This document shows, piece by piece, positions 1 through 12,265 of a stretch of DNA of 64,000 nt; position 1 is the first letter of the stretch, and every line of letters starts with the position of its first letter. The stretch spans positions 22,190,987-22,254,986 of the forward strand of contig OX637290.1 of assembly GCA_951799445.1 (NCBI GenBank). Direction: 5' to 3'. The translations under genes and the position numbers were made by a program. The DNA is from Pseudisothecium myosuroides. Its lineage: Eukaryota > Streptophyta > Bryopsida > Hypnales > Lembophyllaceae. The notes below the pieces were generated by a model, which was not told the DNA's origin, ran no database searches, and worked only from the letters and a program-made list of their open reading frames with translations.

Positions 1-806
1 TTTGAAGAAAGGGAATCAGATTAGCTTTCTAAAAATATAATTTTTTTCAATCGGTGCCCGGGAACAAAAGTTATACCATCCGAAGTCTTAAAAGCAGTTT
101 GCCCAGAAGAACAAAAAAATACAAAAAAATAATTTTTAAAATTTTTAATCTTCTTCTGAAAGATTATGTTTTTGTCTACATTTGAAGCTTTGATTCATTC
201 TATTTGGACTAATAATGAAAAAGTTATGGACAATCTTGTTTTTCGGATGATCTATGCATCTTCAAAAATAAACCCTTATAGAATGCAATTTTGAATGCAA
301 TTTTGAATTTTTTTTGATAGGTTGAAGTTTGTTTGCAAGAAGAGTCTCACCAATGGGATTATGATGTTTCAATTCCATCTTAGAGCTATTAACAATTTTG
401 TGTTTTGTTCAATCTCGGACCTACTTCTACTTAACAATTTTCTTATATGTGAAAATCAAGTTTTCATATTTTGAAAAAAAATTCCCCAACTCTCATTCAA
501 ATTTTTAACAAAAAAAATTATAAATTTATAGTCTGTAGTAAAAAAAATTCCACAAATGGAAGTCAAAGTCATCTAAAATTGTAGGCCATCATTCAAAAAA
601 AAATTCCAACTTTAAATGCTAATATCTTCCAATCCGTATGGTCAAACTTCATGAAACTTTTACCACATGATCTGAGACAAGTGAAGTACAAGATTAAATA
701 GTTAGATTATTAAAAAAATGTTTTTTTAATTACTTGACTGATCACAACAGAAATGGCAGTTTTTAGAGTGGTTTCCGATCCAAAAAATGCCTAAAGAATT
801 TAGGGG
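1..806 (+). mobile_element. Family A TTAA-type element, truncated by window edge
   Basis: Left end lies outside the window. It shares with the copies at 5396 and 9685 the block GGTGCCCGGGAAC near position 55, the stretch of A/T runs, a block about 'gatcctacggttagatg'-like near 690 (diverged) and a right end reading TTTAGGGG followed by CTAA, a one-base change from TTAA. No coding capacity is visible. Non-autonomous cut-and-paste element is the best reading. Confidence 0.6.
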
Positions 807-1751
807 CTAATGTAGTCCAATTGTTATTTATTGAAAAAAGACTAATGAATCATTCTCTAAATGTCTGGAATGGGTCTTTTGTCAATAATGGGTTGTAACA
901 ATTAGTGTCACCATAAAAAATTATTTTTGTGGAAATTGGTATAATACATGAATATTTCAACCTACAATATTTTCAAATAGTGCAACTTTGACAAATTAGT
1001 GTTTCATGCACTATAAGAAAAAATCATTGTAGCCTTACCCAAAATTGCTCCTTGTCTCATATTCTATAAAAAATTTAATGGGAAAGATTTTTGTTGTATT
1101 TTATTTTTACATCTATGGACAATTTTATTCCATAACAAAACATGCATTGTCCAAAGGCAAGTCTTGAGCAAAGTCGAAGGCAAAAGTCAAAATAACTAAT
1201 CAAACTAGCCAATCACACAACCTATAAGCCACATCTTCCACACAAAATTGTTAATTGCATTCAAACTTTGCCAAATCTTCTTATATACTACGTTCATTGC
1301 TAAAGGGTACAATTCATTGAGGCTACATTGCAATGATCAGTGATAACTCCTTGAAGAAGTTGGTCAACTGTATGTCTCAACCACAAAACCTAGTTATAGC
1401 AAATGACATGTCATTCAATCCAACAATGCCATAGAATTGAGCCTCTAAAGATTGACCACAAAGTAGTTCCTCATTTGAGAGCCTTGCTAAGTTATATTGG
1501 TTCAATTTTTGTTGGTGAGAGGGACTTTGAGGATTACAACAATGAGCCTAATCTGCTTTGGAAGTACACTAGGATTAAAAATTTAGTAATACTTACTCTA
1601 ATCACTAATTTTAGTGCATTGGCATGTTTTACTCATATTTCATAGCCCAAGAATTCCCACAAAGGGAGTTTAGGTTCACACCATTTGTATCAAAATTTTG
1701 AAAAGATCTATTTAAAATTGAATAAGCTAGAACCACCCATACTTAATCACT
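807..1751. other. Intergenic, no supported gene
   Basis: AT-rich spacer. It holds a lone CACTATAAGAAA motif at 1009-1020, identical to the end of the CACTA foldback at 14260, probably a solo end. An open frame at 1403-1645 has no recognisable domain or splice context. Confidence 0.5.
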
Positions 1752-1937
1752 CACTAGAAGAAAACTGCGTTGGAAATCGCAGTTTTGTGTGGGCTGAAAT
1801 TTGTTGAAGCTCACGTTTCCAACGCAGAAATTTGTGTTAAAACGCGTTTTAACACAAATTTCTGTGTTGGAAACGTGGGCTTCAACAAATTTCAGCCCAC
1901 GCAAAACTGCGATTTCCAATGCAGTTTTCTTCTAGTG
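1752..1937. mobile_element. CACTA-type foldback MITE, near-perfect palindrome
   Basis: The 186-bp element begins CACTAGAAGAAAACTGC and ends with its reverse complement; almost the whole element is one inverted repeat meeting at a short centre around 1840-1850. It is flanked by ACT on both sides (1749-1751 and 1938-1940). Ends starting CACTA and a 3-bp target duplication are the hallmarks of the CACTA (En/Spm) superfamily. No transposase is present, so it is non-autonomous. The low number of arm mismatches suggests a young copy. Confidence 0.85.
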
Positions 1938-1940
1938 ACT

Positions 1941-2759
1941 TTAGTAGTTTTAAGAGAGATGGAGAGCAGTGTGAAGTAGTGAAAAAAATTCTTGAGTAGA
2001 AAGATAAAAAATATTGGGATTGTGAATTTTTTTTAAAATTTTATTGCTGAAATCGAAATTACTATGAATTTTGGGAGCCCAAAAGTGTTCCAAACTCATA
2101 GCCAATGTCTAGAATTTTCCAATTCCACTCATAGCCAAACTATTTTCTTGCTCATTACTTCTTGTGTACTTTGGAACATGTGTCATGACATTATTCATCC
2201 CAACCTTGAAAAGGAGAAAAACATACATTCCAAACCTGAGCACCCTGCTTGGCTTAAAATAGTGCACCCTACAGGTTCGGCATCGCTCTTTGGTCTAGAA
2301 TGGATGGTCCTACCTTGTGTAACTTGAACATACCTAAATTTTCATTTGTCCGTTCAACCAACATTTGGTCCTTTTAAGGATTCATTATTTTTTTTTAAAA
2401 CACGTTTATATGCATTAGGAGCATATTAAACCCATAGAAGGGCCCTTTCAAGTTGGTTCCTATTTCCACTAAGTTCCTCACCAACTCCAAAAGTTTCTAC
2501 TTACTGGATTCTTTTTTGAAAGCTCATGAGTGCTTCTCCATAATATTGATGATTGGTAGGCCAATGGCCACATTAATTTCCTAGCCTAATAAGACAATCT
2601 CTTAATTAGGTCAAATTTGTTCCAATAACAAACACCTCCAAGGGTAGGCTTAGGAGAATGTCATGGGAACTTGCAATCTTCCAATGGCCTCGTTAATTTC
2701 CTAATGGTATTCACAAAGGCGAGAATAACTATTGTCTCTACGGAATTTGTAATTTCTAA
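1941..2759. other. Intergenic, nothing recognised
   Basis: No coding signature, RNA gene or clear repeat boundary seen. Short open frames here have no recognisable domain. Confidence 0.4.
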
Positions 2760-3177
2760 GAGCATCCCCACAACAGGGCTCTTTTTTGAAACGCGGCCAA
2801 TGGCACTTAGAGTGTTGCTCTCATGCGGCCGGCCAGTGGTGTGCTTGTGTGGCCTATAGCAACACGGCCAACAACAAGGACATGTGCACCACATCATGCG
2901 ATTGAGGCGTGGCCAGTGGCTATCTTCGCTTCCCAAAACTTCTCCTCGTCTGCATAGTTCATGTTGTACTTGGGAAACAATGCTCCGTATCTAGAAGACT
3001 ACGTAGTCTGACATACCACGCCACGGGCAAGCCTCACCATTTGGCCATCTCCTCCCCATTTTTGCCCGTGGCCGGCCATTGTTTGGTCCTCGCCATGCCC
3101 GCCGTGGGACACTCATAGTAGTTGGGCCAGCCACTCCGCCTGTATACGCCATTCCCCGTGTACACGTGGCGATGCTC
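2760..3177. mobile_element. Family F PIF/Harbinger-like MITE (copy 1)
   Basis: Ends are GAGCATCCCCAC on the left and GTGGCGATGCTC on the right, an imperfect terminal inverted repeat. Both flanks read TAA, a 3-bp TWA duplication typical of PIF/Harbinger (Tourist) elements. The interior is GC-richer than its surroundings and holds GGCCGGCCA-type motifs. Related copies lie at 12953 and 15073. No transposase seen. Confidence 0.7.
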
Positions 3178-3666
3178 TAAGTTACTGAAGCATGATGTTG
3201 ATTGAATATAACAGATGTATTCAAACCTTGGGATCCTGGTCACAAGTAAAGCTTCAGCTTGTACATTGTTTGTGATCTCGCAGGTCAGCTAGTAACTTGA
3301 TTGATTTGCCAATGAATTCCAGTATGATCCAACTTGATTTCTTTTTCTTACAAGATCTGGGGCTAAATTTACTTCCTTTGAATTGAAGCTCCTTTGAATG
3401 AATGTCATGAATGGAACTCAGACAGTCCTTCAGTCACTTGCAAGCTTAGCTGAAGCCCGTCACTTCTTCTTACTTTCAGTTGTGCTAACGGAGCCTGCAA
3501 AGTGATGGCTGACTGCTGTGTCATGAAGCAATTAAAATAGATCACTTCTGAAGCGATTCATTGCTCCAGGCACTCGGTCTCATCAACAACGGATGAAATT
3601 TCAAACTACCGTAAATGTTGTTGACATTGATGTTGGATTCAGTCTTGAAAATATGCGGTACACAAA
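3178..3666. other. Intergenic, nothing recognised
   Basis: No gene or repeat could be supported in this spacer. Confidence 0.4.
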
Positions 3667-3884
3667 ATAGTGAAATTAGGTTGCCCCACACTAATTTTTT
3701 GACATTTTACACTACATAAATACTGCATTGCACCTCGTCAAAAAGAATGTTGTGCTTCCAGTGGCAATACTATGGGTGAGTGGTTGTAGTAATATTAAGA
3801 GAAAACTCAAGGGTTGCATGTGCCTCTGCGTGGACAAGCCATGAGGTAACTTTTTTGGGTAAGGCAACCTAATTTCATTATATT
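3667..3884. mobile_element. Family D short inverted-repeat element (copy 1)
   Basis: Left end GTGAAATTAGGTTGCCCCAC and right end GGCAACCTAATTTCA form a terminal inverted repeat. A second copy at 30158-30396 has the same ends and the same internal blocks (for example CACTAATTT and CATGAGGTAACTT). Roughly 220 bp, non-coding. Superfamily not assigned. Confidence 0.7.
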
Positions 3885-5395
3885 TTGTAGAATTAAACAC
3901 TAAGGTAGGGTGTCCGTAAAGTGTTCTTCAAAGTTACGATCTAGATTTCTAGAAGAGTTGAATACACACAAACATTTTTTTTGGCAATTATTTATGAAAG
4001 GATAATAGAATGTTTATTTAAATCATTTGGATTCATATTTTTGGGTCTCTTACAGAATTAGTCATGAATTTTGAATTTGGGATTGTATGTGAGTGTGTGT
4101 CAAGGAATCTATCTTCATTACCCACTTTGCATACTTAGTACCATTGGTGCATTGAAAACTCCAATGTGTAAATTTGTATTATACCACTTACAGTGGTTAG
4201 GATAGGAGATAAATATATCTAAAAATAGATGCCAATTGAATTTCTAAAAAAATGTGCATGAAAAAAAAAAATTATATTTTAGGCATTTATTGAATCACAT
4301 TTTCCAACTTTAATTAATTCTTTGTCATGGAATGTTGAACCTGACCACAATATACGTTTATACTGAAGGATGCTTTAATTTTGAGCAAGGGCAAATTTAG
4401 TTTTACAAAGGTAAAAAAATTTAATTTGTAAATATATCATATGTCATCTTTGTGGTTTGAATATATTGTAAATTGGATTTAAAAAATTTGCAGTTCAAAG
4501 CAAACAAATAGCCAACAACCAACAACAAGAAAAATTCAAAAAGTGTAGAATAATCCAAAAAAATTCATAGACCTTCTATGGCAAATTTCATTAAGATGAC
4601 GATATTCCATATACCATTTTTAGACCTCACAGTTTGAACCATCTAGGATAGGTATAGATTTCAGACCACGCGGTTTGAATTATAAAAGTGCCAAAGTTGC
4701 ATAATGGTGCCATCTTAATGAAATTATGGCGAATTTCATGAAAATGGCGGTATTGGGTGAATGCAAGAAACACCTAACCTATTTTCCGTCACACGTTCAA
4801 TGCGGAAGTTGTTTTGTGCCATAAGTATTGCAAAAATGCGGACTGAATGAACATGAAATTCAAAAGCAAGCTTCCTACAGCAATAGAAAATGCATTTGAA
4901 TTATTTCAATTTTTTCAAAACTAATTTAATAGGTGAAACTGAATTTTGAATATATGTCACACATGTGGTTTTGGTGGGTTTTAGTACTATCGAGTACCTT
5001 TTTTGAAAAGTTACATCATCAAATTTGGTAGGTTAGCTCTTCTAATAGAAATACACCTTTTCAAGAGAGGGATTTCCAAAAACATTTTCCAAGTGTGTCT
5101 TATATTGGTCTAAAGTGTACTATATTCAGGTTGAATTTATGTTGAATTAAAAATGTTTTTTTAGTTCTAACTTTGATCTTCCTACTTTGCTCTTAGTCGG
5201 CAACAATGGCCATTTTAAAAAATAAAATTTTCAAACTTATTTCCTAATTTTCAAAAATAGAAACGTAAAAGTCTCATTTTCTAAGGTAAATTGTAGCATG
5301 TGGCTCAAAATAGTACTTTAGGGTATACAAAAAGACTCAATAGTACTGCTGGGGCTTGTAATACCTTCTATCTGCCAATGTAAATTGTTTTTTAA

Positions 5396-6327
5396 CCCCT
5401 AAAGGCCCATTGTCCCTTTGGGGGACAAATAGGATTTCGGGCAGGTACCTACATGCTGAATTTTTATCATGATTTTTTGAAACTTTTTTTGAAGATAGAA
5501 AAACTGATAAGCTTTGTGGGAATGTAATTTTTTTCACAATCGGTGCCCGGGAACATTAGTTATGACCAAATAAGCTCAAAATAGGGGACGGCGGGCAGCC
5601 CCGGCAGCCAAAAAAAAATGGACAAAATTTTGAATTTTATTTTTTTTATATTTTTTTCTCATAGATTATATTTTTTTCTATCTAGAAAGCTTTGATTCAT
5701 TTCATTTGGATATGTTATGAGAAAGTTATGGACATTCTTGTTTTTTGGGCAGTTAGAGCATCTTCTTGAAAAAAATAACTTGTAGGATTCATTTCTGAAT
5801 GCAATTTTTCAAGTTTTTCAAATTTTTTTTTGCATGGTTTGGTTTAGTTGGTAGAACAATCTCACCATTGGGATTAGTGCATTTTAATTCCATCTAAAAT
5901 ATATTAATATTTTAGATTTTCCTTCAATCTTGTACCTACCTCTACTTAACAATTTCTTTAAGAATGATAATTAAGTTTTTTTGAGTTTTTTTTTTTTTCC
6001 TAGATTCTCAACTCAATTTTCCACTATAAAGATTTAAATCTCAAAACTCTATAGTGCAAAAATTTTATGTTAAAAATGTTCAAAGTCAAAAAATCTAGTC
6101 CCGCAATGTGCTGAAATACTTGTTTTTTCCACTTTAAACGCAGATATCTTGCAATCTGAGCGGTCAAAAATTCTGAAATTTTTTCCACACATTCTCTTAC
6201 TAGTTAGGTGTAAGATCCTACGGTTAGATGTGCAAAAAAAACATTTTTCAATTTTTTTAACTGTTTGCTATAGAAATAACAGTTTTCAGTGTATTTTGGC
6301 AGAAAAAAGGCCTTGAGTCTTTAGGGG
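5396..6327 (+). mobile_element. Family A TTAA-type element (reference copy)
   Basis: The 932-bp element is bounded by TTAA at 5392-5395 and 6328-6331. It starts CCCCTAAAGGCC and ends with CTTTAGGGG, an inverted pair. The interior is non-coding and conserved in copies at 9685, 16912 and 40566: GGTGCCCGGGAAC near 5545, long A/T tracts, and a block near 6215 reading GATCCTACGGTTAGATGTGC. The TTAA target and the CCC-starting ends match the piggyBac superfamily; no transposase frame is present. Confidence 0.8.
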
Positions 6328-7291
6328 TTAATGGTAAATTAAGTATTTCCATCCATTTTTGTCATTCAATGATGAACATCACATGTTGTCAGAATGATAA
6401 ATTTGAAATCCAATTGACCATTCAAATTTTATGTTCTATACCTTCAATAGGTATAAAAGGTGACTCATAGTACAAAAGTTTTAAAAGTACTAAAATGCCA
6501 AATGCAACAAATAATACAAGTGTTTCTTGCAATCACCCTATTCCATGTGCCATTTTCACATTGTGACATCTAGGACAAGTATACATTCCTAACATCTAGA
6601 TCAATTTTAGATTTCAGAAGTCTAGGACTGACATAGATATCAAATTGCGCGGTCTAAAAAAATCTAGGATTGTTACAGATTTCAAATATCTAGGAGAGGT
6701 GTAGATTTCAAAAATATATTACTGGTATAGATTTTGGTATAGAAAAAACAGTTTAGACTGTGCAATCTAAATAGCTAAAAGTACCAAATTAATGGAATAC
6801 CGCCATTTTAGTAAAATTGGCCATATTTCACCATCTATATCTTCAATTTCATTAAATTGGGACAATTCCCAAGTCAAATTTTGAAACCTACAATTGTATA
6901 AAGCTCTAAAAACTAAAATAAGTACAAACCCGAGGTTTAGTTTAAAGCCATACATCCTTAAAAGTGCCAAAAGTCAATTTTGTTGAATTGGCAATATTCC
7001 ACAAGCCAAAATTGTGACATATATCTTCACAAAGGTCCAATTTGAGGTTACATACTAGGGTAAGTATAGATTATTGTGTGGCTTGAACCACACCAAAATA
7101 ATGGAATATTGCCAATTTAACCAAATCGACATTCGAAGTAGTTGGATACCACTCCTATTCAACAAAATTAATTGAATATCAAATCCATGGTGCAATTTCA
7201 AATTCTCACTATGCGAACATGGAATAGAGACCAAAATTCCATTTTCAAGTTGTGAACCTTCATAGTTAACCACAATTTCATTAAAATGCAT

Positions 7292-7471
7292 AGGAAGAAC
7301 GGAGAGGTGTTACACCCCAGGTATAACACTCAAGGTATAACATTTGAATATATAACTTGATTAACTTTCCCTCCCCCCTAAAAAAACCTTTCTTAAAACA
7401 GAAAGGGGGGGGGAGAGTAAAGTTACATGTTCAAATGTTATACCTAGGGGGTAACGCCTCCTGTTCTTCTT
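7292..7471. mobile_element. Foldback MITE of unassigned family
   Basis: The left arm includes GAGGTGTTACACCCC and GGTATAACATTTGAA; the right arm includes TTCAAATGTTATACC and GGGGGTAACGCCTC, so nearly the whole 180 bp folds on itself. The centre is a C-rich run facing a G-rich run (about 7369-7420). Non-coding. Confidence 0.7.
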
Positions 7472-7620
7472 GTGACAACGGTATTCCACAAACTTGGCAC
7501 TTTTACGTTGAGACCATGCAATCTGAAATCTATACAAGTCCTAGACTTTAGAGCTAAAGAAAGAAATGAATGGAAAAGTGGAGTATGGAATATTGCCATT
7601 TTAATTAACAAAATTTCCCA

Positions 7621-9680
7621 TAGGTGCGCAGTGGACACTTTTGGATTTCTCTGCAATGGATCCATCCCTACTAGTAGCAAGCGAAGTTCCGAATCCATCC
7701 ACTCGTTTACTTCAGTGAAGACAAGCACCTAGCTTTGCAGGCAAATTCAGACCTATATAAGTAGGAAGATTTCAGAGCAAAGCTAGCTAGATTTCATGGA
7801 ACTGCGTGTTAGTTTCAGTCGATCTGCCGACCGTCCAGCTGTAACGTACTCTCTTCCACGCCGGCCGGCAGATGATTATATATGACATTGTACGGCAACA
7901 AAGGAACTAACTACAGTAGATTCTCGATCTCTTCCTTCATCGATTGCAAGTACAGACAGGCACGCACGTACTGATCGTGCGTAGCGTTGCGAATGGAATC
8001 TTGCAATTCCAGCGCGCATACAGTATCTAGCACTTTTTATTTCCACGTTGATCGATCGATCGATTGCATCGATATATTCGGATCGGCAGCCACTTCAGTG
8101 TCTGCCAAATTAGAAACGAAACAGAAAAAATTACTTGTTACTCTTCGATCATGAAAGATCGATCAGCCGCCTTCAATTAAACGCGTCGGAAAGCAAGATC
8201 GAAATTCCCACAAACTGTACGTCTGGATCGAAGAAGAATCATATCCGAACTCGACTAGCTTTCCTTTCGCCCCTTTTTCTTCCGAACAGAAGTGCGAAGT
8301 TAAAGGACTAAAGGAGAATCTGAAAAAGCAGGATATATTTCTATGGAGATCGGAGGAATTTCTTCAGTTCATGGCTCTCGATCGATCAGAATCCGCAGCC
8401 AGCTAGCGTACGTACGTACGTGGCAAGGAGTCTGGTGATGACTGCCAGTATAATTCCCGTGACTGGGGGATCTGCTAAACTTTGCTTGCACTTGCGGAGA
8501 GTGTCTCAATGCAAGGACGGAAGGTTACTGCAACTTCCTTTCCTTTAATTGCAAAGGATTTGTGGCAGGCAAGGCAGGCAAGTGAGGCAAGTGAGGCAAG
8601 TCATGTGCAGACTAATTCCAGCACGCCAATTTGGCAGACAGTCCGTCATGGAGGTCGTGTCTGCCACGTCAGATATGTAGTTGTGGGATCGATTCTGACC
8701 AACTGTAGGCGTTGGCGCTATCATTGGTGCTGCAAATTTCTAGCTTCTTTCAAGTTTCCGGTGTTCATCAGTCGAGTTTCATGAATATGTGAAGGTACGT
8801 ATCTGCAGTTTCTGCACCTGGGACCTGAGTGTCTCTAAAACAGAACCCTTAGAGACGCTTGCCCCCAAATGCATGCACGGCCTCCATTCATAATTGGAGA
8901 TCGATTTTGACATTTGAAAACTCATAGTTTATTGACTTTGGAAGACTGAGGCTCAGTTTGATTCAACATATGCTACCCTGAGGAAGTTTGAGTAGCTACC
9001 TTACTTGAAAAGTGAGTCAATGCTACATAGACAATACTTCTTTTACAGTAAGGTCTACTTCATTCATTTACGAATTTTTGCATTCTATTGAGATTAGGTC
9101 AACTTTGGGAGGCCCGTGTATAATCAAAATTGAACGGGATTTTGAATTTTGAATTGCGTTGGAATCACACTGAAGTCTATTTTATCATCATTACAAACAC
9201 ACACATTTAATTGAAAATTATACAAAAAGTTTGATGTTTTCTTTACACTATTTACTATCTAGTGTTGTCAACATTTGTGAAAATTACAACTTGTTATCGA
9301 TAGTAAATATAAAAATGAACCTTCAAAATTGCTCTAGGCCGGATACTAGATCTCATACCATTTGAATTGCTTGTATGATTTCTTGCTTGTTCTTCACCCC
9401 ATGACAAAAAAAACTTTGCCTATGTTCCAAAGGTTCTCTATAAAATGGTAGGTAGAGCATAAAAGAAATCCAAATTGTTGTATGATTCAAAATTATTCAT
9501 TTTTCACTTGTTATGAAGTTGAAGTGCACTTCAATGCAATTCCAATGCAATTTGCGGTTCCAAAATCGGTTCATTTTTGAGCATGCTAGAACTTCCTACA
9601 GTTGCTGAACTTTCTAGTGAAAACTGATTGGAAAATTTGTAAATGAAGTAGACCTTACTGTAGTGCAATGCAACTACTTG
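7621..9680. other. Intergenic with promoter-like patch, no supported gene
   Basis: A good TATA motif, TATATAAG, stands at 7754-7761, followed by about 1 kb of higher-complexity DNA with simple repeats GATCGATCGATCGAT near 8050 and ACGTACGTACGTACG near 8406. No convincing exon follows: the open frame at 8482-8784 has no ATG at its start and no domain. It could be a non-coding transcript or a decayed gene. From 8790 to 9680 only AT-rich spacer is seen. Confidence 0.35.
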
Positions 9681-9684
9681 TTAA

Positions 9685-10612
9685 CCACTAAAGGACCGTT
9701 GTCCCTTCGGGGGACAAATGCGTTTTCGGGCAGGTACCTACAGGCTGAAATTTTCTTGTGATTTTTTGAAACTTTTTTTGGAGATAGAAAAACTGATAAG
9801 CTTTGTGGGAATATAATTTTTTTCACAATCGGTGCCCGGGGAAAAAAGTTATGACCAAATAAGCTCAAAACAAGGGACGGCGGGCAGCCCGGGCAGCAAA
9901 AAAAAAATGGACAAAAATTTGAATTTTTTTTTTAATATTTTTTTTCTCATAGATTATATTTTTGTCTATTTGGAAAGCTTTTATTCATTTCATTTGGATA
10001 TGTTATGAGAAAGTTATGGACATTCTTGTTTTTTGGGCAGTTAGAGCATCTTTGTGAAAAATAACTTGTAGGATTCATTTCTGAATGCAATCTTTCAAAT
10101 TTTTCAAATTTTTTTTTGCATGGTTTAGTTTAGTTGCTAGAACAATCTCACCATTGGGATTAGTGAATTTTAATTCCATCTAAGAGATATTAATATTTTA
10201 GATTTTCCTTCTATCTCGTACTTAATTCTACTTAACAATTTTTTTAAGAATGATAATTAAGTTTTTTTGAATTTATTTATTTTCCTAGACTCTCAACTCA
10301 ATTCTCCTCTATAAAGATTTAAAGCTCAAAACTCTGTAGTGCAAATTTTTTTAATTAAAAATGTTTAAAGTCAAAAAATCTAGTCCCGCAATGTGCTGAA
10401 AAACTTGTTTTTTTCACTTTAAACGCAGATATCTTGCAATCTGTGCGGTCAAAAATTCTGAAATTTTTTCCACACATTCTCATACTAGTTAGGTGTAAGA
10501 TCCTACGGTTAGATGTGCAAAAAAAACATTTTTCAATTTTTTTTACTGTTTGCTATAGAAATGGCAGTTTTCACTGTTTTTTGGCAGAAAAAAGGCCTCG
10601 GTCCTTTAGGGG
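9685..10612 (+). mobile_element. Family A TTAA-type element (copy 2)
   Basis: Bounded by TTAA at 9681-9684 and 10613-10616, with ends CCACTAAAGGACC and GGTCCTTTAGGGG. It is very close to the copy at 5396-6327 through its whole 928 bp, including the GGTGCCCGGG block and the GATCCTACGGTTAG block. The high similarity and intact TTAA flanks suggest recent movement. Confidence 0.85.
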
Positions 10613-10799
10613 TTAATATGGTCTTAGAACAAGTGAATCTAATGAACATCTATTGGACTACCAATAGAACCCAACAAAAAAATTGTGCAATTCCATAATA
10701 TGAAACAAATTCAAACCCTCACTTTGGTGTTGTCACTTTAGGGGGTACCTTAGGGCATCATACTAAGGTGGTTAGACGGATGTTGACTACCATACATGG

Positions 10800-11325
10800 C
10801 TATTAAGGTCAGGCTATCTAAGATGGAATTGAAATACACTAATTCCAACGATGAAATTGTTTCAGCAAACAAATTAAACCATGTAGAACTTCTTTTTTTG
10901 AAAAATTGTGAAATTGAGTTTAGAAATGAATCCTAAAAGTTATTTTTTGAAGAAAATGCTAGGAGTGCTTGAAAAACAAGACTCTCCATTACTTTTTCAT
11001 CACTAGTTCAAATGGAATGAATCAAAACTTTCTATTTAGGCAAATGTAATTTTTGTGAGATTCAAAATTTAAAAAATATATATTTTGAGATTCTTTTGTA
11101 TTACCCAGGTAGCCCAGTAAACTGCTTTTTGAGCTTAGGGTAGCATAAATTTTGCTCTTAGGGCACCGATTGAATTAAAAATTATATACCTCTAAATCTA
11201 ATGTATATTTCTATCTTCAAAAATAGTTTCAAAAAAATACGTCAAAAGTTGAGATCATAGGAGCATGCACAAACCTTCAAGTGTTCTTTGAGGGGCACTT
11301 GGGAATTTAGGGAATTTAGGGACCT
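10800..11325 (-). mobile_element. Family A element fragment, reverse orientation
   Basis: The sequence matches the left two-thirds of family A in reverse: a block reading GGGCACCGATTGAATT near 11160, and 'aaaatagtttcaaaaaaat' near 11220. The end near 11325 is eroded and no clean TTAA pair was found. A nearby CTTTAGGGGG at 10737 may be its other end. Confidence 0.5.
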
Positions 11326-12265
11326 TAACTTCTCCTAGTCAAAGTGAGATTTTTGCACTTCGTGTGGATTATTTTTTTACAATTGCATCCTATATTAAAT
11401 GAGTTATATACTTGCCAAGTTTCCTTGGCTGTCCAAATTGTCCGGATTTTTGTAGGCAACATAACTTTTGATCTGTATACTTGATTGGGAAAAAATCAAT
11501 ATATTCCCACCCCGAGAATACATGCCCACACCTTGTGTCAAAATTTTAGAAAAGATCCATTGAAAATTGACACCATAGGAACGTGGCCACATTTTCAATT
11601 GGTCATTCAACAACCACTTGGTCATTTAGAGGTTATAGAACATCCAACCTCAAAATATTCATGGTTATACGTAACCTTTGCTTATAACCTCTAATAACCG
11701 CTGGGGGTGGGGGTGGGGGTGGCACTAATGCCATTGCCGGTTTACATTTGGCTGCAGTTTGTCTCCCTAATTTCCTTTTTTTTTTTCTTTTTTTTTTTGC
11801 ATAAATGAACCACGTTCATTGCAGAACAAGAAGAGCTTTTTTCCAAAAATGAACTTCAATTTCAATAACTGTTGTTTCCAAACGCCATATCATTTCTTTC
11901 TCTTTGAACTTAAATTTTTTTTTTTAAAAACTAGATAGTCAGTGTTTGATTTCAGCAGTGACATGGCGTCTCCTTCAGTTCAGGCTATTGCCACAACACA
12001 AGTTACCTTCCACTTCAGCGGTTCGCCCATGCTTCAGGTGAGGAGGATCCTGCGCTCTTGACAGAGATTTGCTATTCCCTGTCTGTCTGTTAGTTGCCTC
12101 AGTTCAGTTCTATTTCCGGCTGCACTGGAACGGAAGTCTGAAGCTGGCTGGCATGTTGCTTGCACATGGGCTGCCTGTACGTGGCAGCGACAGTGAACTT
12201 GCCAAATGATAGAAAGAAAAAAAAATGCACTGAACAACCAGCCAGTCGCACACAACTGAACTTAA
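11326..12265. other. Intergenic, simple repeats only
   Basis: Contains a short GGGGGT tandem run near 11704-11721 and T-rich runs near 11778-11800. No gene supported. Confidence 0.4.

Larger units (their letters stand above)
4560..7620. repeat. Degenerate tandem/dispersed repeat block
   Basis: Blocks such as GGAATATTGCCATTTTA, AAAGTGCCAAA and AGATTTCAGACC recur irregularly at about 4610-4750, 6560-7240 and 7480-7610, on both sides of the inserted elements at 5396-6327 and 7292-7471. Spacing is uneven and copies are strongly diverged, so this looks like an old satellite or multicopy element remnant rather than a clean array. The stretch 3885-4559 before it shows nothing recognisable. Confidence 0.45.

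Noticed and set aside
1403..1645. 80-residue open frame with FVGERDFEDYNNEPNLLW
   Set aside because: Protein-like in places but no domain recognised, no flanking exons; might be a relic but not supportable.
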